NCBI GenBank assembly: GCA_001486445.1
Contig: LN908985.1
Span: forward strand, 149,817 to 213,816
Direction: 5' to 3'
DNA from: Hugonella massiliensis
GTDB taxonomy: Bacteria > Actinomycetota > Coriobacteriia > Coriobacteriales > Eggerthellaceae
DNA length: 64,000 bases
Shown: positions 58,724 through 64,000 of the stretch, one piece after another
How the letters are laid out: every line of letters begins with the position of its first letter
How positions within the stretch are numbered: the stretch's first letter is position 1
Translations under genes and position numbers: made by a program
The notes under the pieces: model-generated
What the model saw: only the letters and a program-made list of their open reading frames with translations
What the model was told of the DNA's origin: nothing
Database searches by the model: none

Positions 58724-60579
58724 GCGGCGCGTACAAGAAGAGCGCGATCATCGCCGCCGCGGCCCTCTCCGCGGCGGCATTCGCCGCAGCGGACGGGTTC
58801 GCGGCATGCCTTGCGTCCCTTCCGGGGAACCCGGTGCTCAACCTCGGCACCGCCGCAGAGGGCTTTCTCCCCTTCATGGCGGAGAACGGGATCCTGAGCA
58901 CGGAGCCCGCCGCCCTGGCCACCGGGCTCGCCGCGACGTGCGCCATATGGGCCGCATGGGCCTGGTCGCTCACACACGGCGCGGGCGACAGGCACGGCGA
59001 GGAGCACGGAAGCGCCCGCTGGGGCACCGTCCGGGAGGGGCGGAAGTTCATGGACACGGCCGACCCCGACAACAACATCATCCTCACGAGGCGCTTCGGC
59101 CTCGCCATGTCGCGCCCCGACCACGACCCCCGCTACGAGCGCAACCGCAACGTGCTCGTGGTCGGCGGCTCGGGGTCCGGCAAGACGCGCAGCGTGCTCG
59201 AGCCGAACATCATGCAGATGAACGCGGACTTCCTGGTGACCGACCCCAAGGGCGAGACGCTGCCGCGCGTGGGCCAGATGCTCGAGGACCACGGCTACGA
59301 CGTGCGCTCGTTCAACACGGTCGACTTCTCCAAGTCGCTCCACTACAACCCGATCGCCTACGTGCGCGACGAGGCGGACATCCTGGAGTTCGTCTCCTGC
59401 CTCATCGAGAACACCACGGGCGACGAGGGGCATGCCGGCGACCCCTTCTGGGAGAAGGCGGAGCGGCTGCTCTACGTCGCGCTCGTCGGCTACCTCGTCG
59501 CGCACTGCCCAGCGGAGGACCGGTCGCTGTCAGGGCTCGTCACTCTGCTCGCGCTCGCGAAGGCCAAGGAGGACGACGAGGACTACCTGAGCCCGCTCGA
59601 CCTGCTCTTCTACGAGATCGAGTCGGGGATGAGCTACGTGGACGCGGGCGAAGCCGACGGCGGGGCCGACATCCTCGCGAGAGGGGCGAAGGGCACGCCA
59701 TCGCGCTTCAGGTGGGTCGAGACCGGCGAGCCCGTCAGGGTCGAGGACGACTTCTGCCTGCTTCACTACAAGATGTTCAAGGACGCCGCCGGCAAGACCA
59801 TGAAGTCGATCCTCGTGTCGTGCAACACCCGCATGGAGCCCTTCGCCATACCGCAGGTGCGCCGCCTCGTCGCCGACGACGAGATGGGGCTCGACCAGCT
59901 GGGCGAGGCAGGCGGGAAGCGGGCCGTGTTCGCGATCATGAGCGACACGAGCCCGCTGTACTCGTTCCTCTTCGCGATCATGATGTGGCAGACCGTGAAC
60001 ATCCTCTGCAGGAAGGCGCTCGTCGAGCACGGGGGCGCACTGCCGCGCCCGGTGAGCATGCTCCTCGACGAGTTCGCCAACATCGGCAAGGTGCCCGACA
60101 TCGAGAAGTCGATCGCGGTGGTGCGCAGCCGCAACATCTCGATAGCGCTGTTCCTGCAGTCCCTCTCGCAGCTCAAGGGCCCCTACAAGGACAACGCGGC
60201 GACGATCGTGGACTGCTGCGACACCCTGCTCTTCCTGGGCGGAAAGTCGTCCGAGACGACCAGGCAGGTGTCGGAGTCCGTCGGCAAGGAGACGCTGTCA
60301 ACCGTCACGTGGAACGAGAGCCGCGGGGCCCAAGCGTCATCCACGAGGAACTGGACCACGCTCGAGCGCGACCTCGTCCAGGCATCCGAGGTGGCCAAGC
60401 TCCCCCGCGACGAGGCGATCGTCCTCATTGCCGGCGCGGACCCCCTGAAAGACGAGAAGTTCCGAATCGAGGGGCACCGCCGCTGGCCCGAGGTCCACCC
60501 GGGGCACAAGGGCAGCATCTACGACGAGCCCTACGACTTCGCAAGACGCATCGAGGACCTGAGGGGAGGGGCGCGGTGA
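58720..60579 (+). CDS. Type IV coupling protein VirD4/TraG/PcfC
   Basis: 619 residues from ATG 58720. Two N-terminal membrane helices (about 7-30 and 62-88), then the AAA+ core: Walker A VVGGSGSGKTRSVLEPN near 150-166, DFLVTDPKGETL, Walker B SMLLDEFANIGKV near 447, and the family stretch ALFLQSLSQLKGPYKDNAATIVDCCDTLLFLGG. It feeds the relaxase-DNA complex to the secretion channel. Relaxase gene not seen. Confidence 0.95.
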   Translation: MSGAYKKSAIIAAAALSAAAFAAADGFAACLASLPGNPVLNLGTAAEGFLPFMAENGILSTEPAALATGLAATCAIWAAWAWSLTHGAGDRHGEEHGSARWGTVREGRKFMDTADPDNNIILTRRFGLAMSRPDHDPRYERNRNVLVVGGSGSGKTRSVLEPNIMQMNADFLVTDPKGETLPRVGQMLEDHGYDVRSFNTVDFSKSLHYNPIAYVRDEADILEFVSCLIENTTGDEGHAGDPFWEKAERLLYVALVGYLVAHCPAEDRSLSGLVTLLALAKAKEDDEDYLSPLDLLFYEIESGMSYVDAGEADGGADILARGAKGTPSRFRWVETGEPVRVEDDFCLLHYKMFKDAAGKTMKSILVSCNTRMEPFAIPQVRRLVADDEMGLDQLGEAGGKRAVFAIMSDTSPLYSFLFAIMMWQTVNILCRKALVEHGGALPRPVSMLLDEFANIGKVPDIEKSIAVVRSRNISIALFLQSLSQLKGPYKDNAATIVDCCDTLLFLGGKSSETTRQVSESVGKETLSTVTWNESRGAQASSTRNWTTLERDLVQASEVAKLPRDEAIVLIAGADPLKDEKFRIEGHRRWPEVHPGHKGSIYDEPYDFARRIEDLRGGAR

Positions 60580-60680
60580 GTAAAGGAAGACGGGGGCCGG
60601 GAAACCGGCAATGCCGCGTCCCTTCCCGCGGGCCCTTGCGGGCGGCCGGGCCCCGAAGGGTATAGGAGGAGGAACGGGAC

Positions 60681-60896
60681 ATGCTTCAGCAAATCATCCA
60701 GCTGGTATCGGGGTGCGTCACCTTCCTGGGCGGCTTCCTCGTCGTCTGGGGCGCGGTGTCGCTGGGGCTCGCCATACGCGAGCAGCAGGGCGGGGCCCAG
60801 ATAGCGAGCGCGATCTCGACGATAGCGGGCGGCGCGATCATCATCGCGGCCGCCGTGTACTTCGGCATGCTCGACACCTCGTGGATGCCGAGCTAG
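60681..60896 (+). CDS. Maff2/VirB2-like small membrane protein (pilin-like)
   Basis: 71 residues with two hydrophobic helices (about 8-32 and 46-66) separated by a short polar loop REQQGGAQIA, matching the VirB2/Maff2 layout. RBS AGGAGGAACG. Lies between the coupling protein and PrgI, the place where Gram-positive conjugation clusters carry the pilin-like subunit. Confidence 0.75.
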   Translation: MLQQIIQLVSGCVTFLGGFLVVWGAVSLGLAIREQQGGAQIASAISTIAGGAIIIAAAVYFGMLDTSWMPS

Positions 60897-60906
60897 GGGG
60901 CGCCGG

Positions 60907-61326
60907 ATGCTCAGCGTGACCGTCCACAAGGACATCGGCGAATACAAAGAGAAGGTCGTCGGCAAGATGTCGGCGCGCACGCTCGCGTGCACCGCTGGGG
61001 CGATCGCCGCGTCGTTCGCGGCGGCGGCGATCGCCCACTTTGCCTTCGGCGTACCCGTGTCCGATGCGGCGTTCCCCGTCACCGCGGCGTCGATGCCCTT
61101 CTGGCTGCTGGGCTTCTGGCGGCCGAAGGGCCTTGCCCCCGAGGCGTTCGTGCCGCTGTGGGCCTCGCACGTCCTGGGCGACGGGAAGCTGCCCTACCTG
61201 AACGCGGGCAGGATCCCCGTCTTTCCCGTGGCGTGCCAAAAGCCCGACAGGAAGGCGGGCCGCAAAGCGTGGAAGAGAGGTGCCGAGAAGCGTGATCTGG
61301 AAGAAGCACAAGAAAGCGGGCGATGA
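60907..61326 (+). CDS. PrgI-family conjugal transfer protein (VirB3-like)
   Basis: 139 residues. A short cytoplasmic N-terminus with the PrgI opening SVTVHKDIGEYKEKVVGKMSARTLA, two membrane helices (about 22-72) and a soluble tail rich in Lys/Arg. Eleven bases after the pilin-like gene. PrgI/VirB3 proteins anchor VirB4 at the inner membrane; virB4 overlaps its 3' end by 47 bases. Confidence 0.85.
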   Translation: MLSVTVHKDIGEYKEKVVGKMSARTLACTAGAIAASFAAAAIAHFAFGVPVSDAAFPVTAASMPFWLLGFWRPKGLAPEAFVPLWASHVLGDGKLPYLNAGRIPVFPVACQKPDRKAGRKAWKRGAEKRDLEEAQESGR

Positions 61327-63793
61327 AGGGTCCGCTGAAGGGGCCGTCCGGAGCCGCAAGTCGGTGGAGCGGCTCGCGCGGGAGCGCGAGCAGAAGCTCA
61401 CCGACAAGACCAGGGATCAGCGCAGGCGGCGCCGCGCCGCCAAGGACGTCTACGGGGCCATCGGCTTCGACCTCATGTACGCCGACGGCACCTGCCAGGT
61501 CGAGGAGGGGCTCTTCAGCGAGAGCATCGCATTCGACGACATCAGCTACCAGTCGGCCACCGACGAGACCAAGAAGGCCGTGTTCACGGCCTGGTGCGAC
61601 CTGTTCGACTACTTCGGCGCGGATAGCGCCGTGCAGCTCACCGTCGCGAACACCCCCATTCCCGCCGCCGAAATCGGCAACCGCACGTTCTTCGACGAGG
61701 GGGACGGCGTGACGGCGGCCTACGCCCGGGAGTACAACCGGATCCTCAACGACAAGATGCGCGAGGGCGTCTCCAACCTGACGCGCGAGCGCTATCTCAC
61801 CTTCGCCACCGGGGCGGCCTCGGTGGACGAGGCGGTGCCGAAGCTCGCACGCATGCGCACCGACGCCGAGCAGACGCTCGCGCGGATGCGGAGCGCGTCG
61901 CGCAGGCTCGACGGCAGGGAGCGGCTCGCGGCGATGAACCGTATCCTGCGCCCCGGTGAGCCGTTCCTGTTCGACTGGGAATCGGTCGGGGCCATGTCCA
62001 ACCTCACCGCCAAGGACTTCGTGTGCCCGCCGTCCCTCGACTTCAAGCCGGACGGGATGGCGGGCTGCTACAGAAGCGGCGGCACCTGGTGCCAGGTGCT
62101 CTCCATGCACCGGTTCGGCAGCGAGCTCGAGGACAAGTGCCTGGCGGACATCATCGACCTGCCGATCCCGCTCGTGGCCACCATCCACCTGCAGCCGCTC
62201 GACAAGGCGGCATCGGTCGCATTCGTGAAGAGGCGCATCGCGTGGATGGACAAGGAGATCATCGACGAGCAGATGGCGGCGGTGAAGAAGGGCTACGACT
62301 TCCAGATCCTGCCCTCGGAGCTCAAGTACTCCAAGGAGGAGGCCGAGGACCTGCTCGACCACCTGCAGAACAAGAACCAGAGGCTCTACTCCTACACTGG
62401 CCTCGTCTACACCTACGCGGACACCTACGACGAGCTGCAGCGCCGGGTCATGCGCATCGCGTCGACCGCGCGGCAGAACTCGATCGAGCTCGACTCGCTC
62501 GACTACCGCCAGCGCGAGGGCATGAACTCGACGATACCCGCGGGCGAGAACCACGTCGAGGTCTCGCGGATGATGACGACGGCGCAGGTGGCCATCCAGC
62601 TGCCCTTCGCTACCCAGGAGCTCATGCAGGAGGGCGGCGGCTACTACGGGCAGAACAAGCAGAGCAGCAACCTCGTGCTCTGCAACCGCAAGCTGCTGGC
62701 GAGTCCCATGGGGTTCGTGGCGGGAAAGCCCGGGTCCGGCAAGTCGTTCTCGGTCAAGCGCGAGATCGTGAACACGGTGCTCGCGTACCCCGACGACGAG
62801 ATCATCGTGCTCGACCCAGCCGGCGAGTACAGCCCGGTCGTGGAGGGGTGCGGCGGCGAGTGCATCCGCTTCGCGCCGGACTCGGACACGCACCTCAACC
62901 CCTTCGACCTCTCCGACGTGGCCCACCAGTCCACGGCGGCCCAGATGGCGTTCAAGATAGACGCCTTCCTCGCGCTGTCGTCGGCGACGATGGCAGAGGG
63001 CAGCCAGGGGCTCCCCGAGGCGGACAAGTCGATCATCGGGCGCTGCGTCGAGCTCGCCTACGATCGGTGCGCGGACGAGGGGCGCCTGCCGCTTTTGGGC
63101 GACTTCCACCGACTGCTCGCCGCCCAGCCCGAGGCCGAGGCCCAGAGGATCGCCCTTCGCTACGAGCGCTACGTGAGGGGCGCGCTGTCCTTCTTCAACC
63201 ACGAGAGCAACGTCACCTTCGAGAAGCGCATCACCAACGTGGACTTCAAGGACCTCTCCGAGAACATGCGGGCGTTCGGCATCATCGCGGTGCTGGAGTC
63301 CGTGCGCAACCGCATGTACCGAAACTACGAGCGCGGCGTGACGACCTGGCTCTACATCGACGAGGTGCAGAGCCTCTTCGGGCACCCGGCCATCATCAGC
63401 TACTTCTCGAAGTTCTGGGCGGAAGGCCGCAAGTTCAACCTCATCTGCACGGGCATCAGCCAGAACAGCGTCTACATGCTCGAGCACGAGGAGGCGCGCA
63501 ACATGGTGCTCAACTCGGACTTCATCCTGCTGCACAAGCAGTCGCCGCTCGACCGCAAGGCGTGGACGGAGCTCCTGGACCTCTCCGCCCAGGAGGCGGA
63601 CTACATCGCCGAGTCGGTTCGCGCCGGCGAGGGGCTGCTCGTCGCCGGCGGCGCCCGCGTGCCCATAAAGGACGACTTCCCCAAGGGGGCGCTCTACGAC
63701 CTGTTCAACACCAAGCCCGAGGAGATCGCCGCGCTCAAGCGCGCGCGGCGCTTCACGTTTGGGGGCGGGGCCCGAGAGGAGCCTCTCGATTGA
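61280..63793 (+). CDS. VirB4/TraE-type conjugative ATPase
   Basis: 837 residues from GTG 61280, overlapping prgI by 47 bases. Walker A FVAGKPGSGKSFSVKREI near 481, Walker B VTTWLYIDEVQSLFGHP near 690, and QNSVYMLEHEEARNMVLNSDFILLHKQ typical of VirB4 C-termini. Basic N-terminus (KKHKKAGD...). It energises pilus assembly and substrate transfer. The gene is complete and stops before the library artefact. Confidence 0.95.
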   Translation: MPRSVIWKKHKKAGDEGSAEGAVRSRKSVERLAREREQKLTDKTRDQRRRRRAAKDVYGAIGFDLMYADGTCQVEEGLFSESIAFDDISYQSATDETKKAVFTAWCDLFDYFGADSAVQLTVANTPIPAAEIGNRTFFDEGDGVTAAYAREYNRILNDKMREGVSNLTRERYLTFATGAASVDEAVPKLARMRTDAEQTLARMRSASRRLDGRERLAAMNRILRPGEPFLFDWESVGAMSNLTAKDFVCPPSLDFKPDGMAGCYRSGGTWCQVLSMHRFGSELEDKCLADIIDLPIPLVATIHLQPLDKAASVAFVKRRIAWMDKEIIDEQMAAVKKGYDFQILPSELKYSKEEAEDLLDHLQNKNQRLYSYTGLVYTYADTYDELQRRVMRIASTARQNSIELDSLDYRQREGMNSTIPAGENHVEVSRMMTTAQVAIQLPFATQELMQEGGGYYGQNKQSSNLVLCNRKLLASPMGFVAGKPGSGKSFSVKREIVNTVLAYPDDEIIVLDPAGEYSPVVEGCGGECIRFAPDSDTHLNPFDLSDVAHQSTAAQMAFKIDAFLALSSATMAEGSQGLPEADKSIIGRCVELAYDRCADEGRLPLLGDFHRLLAAQPEAEAQRIALRYERYVRGALSFFNHESNVTFEKRITNVDFKDLSENMRAFGIIAVLESVRNRMYRNYERGVTTWLYIDEVQSLFGHPAIISYFSKFWAEGRKFNLICTGISQNSVYMLEHEEARNMVLNSDFILLHKQSPLDRKAWTELLDLSAQEADYIAESVRAGEGLLVAGGARVPIKDDFPKGALYDLFNTKPEEIAALKRARRFTFGGGAREEPLD

Positions 63794-63926
63794 GCGGAGG
63801 GCAAGAGAGCATAGAGGCCCCAGCGGGTGCGAAGGTCGTCGGGAAGGCGTCCGAGGCGGCGTCCACGGAGCGGACCGATGCCGTCACCGGCGGCATCGCG
63901 CGGACCGTGCAGGGCGTCGCCAAGGA
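63790..63926 (+). CDS. Start of the next ICE gene, truncated by a library artefact
   Basis: Open frame from TTG 63790 overlapping the virB4 stop (residues SGGQESIEAPAGAKVV...). It is rich in Gly/Ala/Thr, and is broken at 63926 where adapter sequence begins. Which gene it is cannot be judged; transfer proteins of this position are often large membrane or cell-wall hydrolase genes. Confidence 0.35.
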
Positions 63927-63963
63927 TGTCTCTTATACACATCTAGATGTGTATAAGAGACAG
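63927..63963. other. Tn5/Nextera mosaic-end palindrome (sequencing artefact)
   Basis: The 19-base mosaic end AGATGTGTATAAGAGACAG (63945-63963) is preceded by 18 of its 19 complementary bases (63927-63944). This palindrome is the transposase adapter, not chromosomal. Everything after 63963 comes from a different fragment. Confidence 0.97.
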
Positions 63964-64000
63964 ACGTGGAGAAGCGGGGTCTGGAAGAAGCAGAAGAAAG

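Noticed and set aside
61079-63535. 818-codon open frame opposite virB4
   Set aside because: Antisense shadow of a Walker-motif ATPase gene.
63694-63956. Short frames on both strands ending or starting in MCIRD / LLYTSRCV
   Set aside because: Translations of transposase adapter sequence, well known as database contaminants.
63927-63963. Natural palindromic regulatory site
   Set aside because: Sequence is exactly the Tn5 mosaic end on one arm and 18 of 19 on the other.

Overview
The window is a bacterial chromosome segment carrying the replication origin region. It is GC-rich, and its gene content points to an actinobacterium of class Coriobacteriia, probably an Eggerthellaceae-like gut anaerobe. 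The supporting signs are an HspR-controlled dnaK operon, a menaquinone operon, hydrogenase and nickel genes (hypE, nikR), a gyrA/gyrB/recF/dnaN/dnaA and rpmH/rnpA/yidC/parAB layout, and a Gram-positive-type conjugative element. The genus is inference, not something seen directly.

Layout. 1-680: a trkH potassium transporter cut by the left edge, with a small membrane protein before it. 800-7650: heat-shock operon dnaK-grpE-dnaJ-hspR-clpB on the minus strand, with a clear promoter and a degenerate HspR operator. 7780-10330: ferredoxin, hypE, nikR and a small helical protein. 10330-13100: typA, a membrane J-protein, tRNA-Ala and tRNA-Ile. 13290-13930: a bifunctional nuclease, then the first parS site. 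13949-23098: gyrA, gyrB, dciA, recF, dnaN, dnaA, all on minus. 23233-25252: a GHKL ATPase fused to a winged helix, then about 900 bp of gene-free, repeat-rich origin DNA. 25253-30680: rpmH, rnpA, yidD, yidC, jag, rsmG, parA, parB on plus. Transcription therefore diverges from the origin on both sides. Five perfect parS sites lie between 13.9 and 38.7 kb.

30.7-42.8 kb: rlmN, ddl, a hypothetical membrane protein, an exonuclease-DinG helicase, a giant M28-like protein with a disordered insertion of about 1,250 residues, tRNA-Gly and a HAD phosphatase. 42.9-51.2 kb: a menaquinone operon menF-menD-menH-menB-menE/menC, in which the last gene is a fusion and MenD has a long acidic N-terminal extension. 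51.4-56.1 kb: an amino-acid transporter with a dimethylargininase, a phosphoesterase and an FGGY kinase.

56.26 kb to the end: an initiator tRNA-Met whose 3' end appears to be the insertion point of an integrative conjugative element (ICE). It carries an excisionase-like gene, regulators, and a transfer module (PcfB-like, VirD4/PcfC, Maff2-like pilin, PrgI, VirB4). The last 74 bases are not natural: a Tn5/Nextera mosaic-end palindrome at 63927-63963 joins the element to a fragment of a second, related VirB4 gene. This is a sequencing-library or assembly chimera.

The most intriguing biology is at the origin. Seven same-orientation ATTCAG hexamers lie within 154 bp at roughly helical spacing, directly upstream of the GHKL-winged-helix gene. 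A DnaA-trio-like unwinding element sits between dnaA and dnaN. Three 38-bp tandem repeats share their core with a perfect 33-bp inverted repeat 29 kb away.
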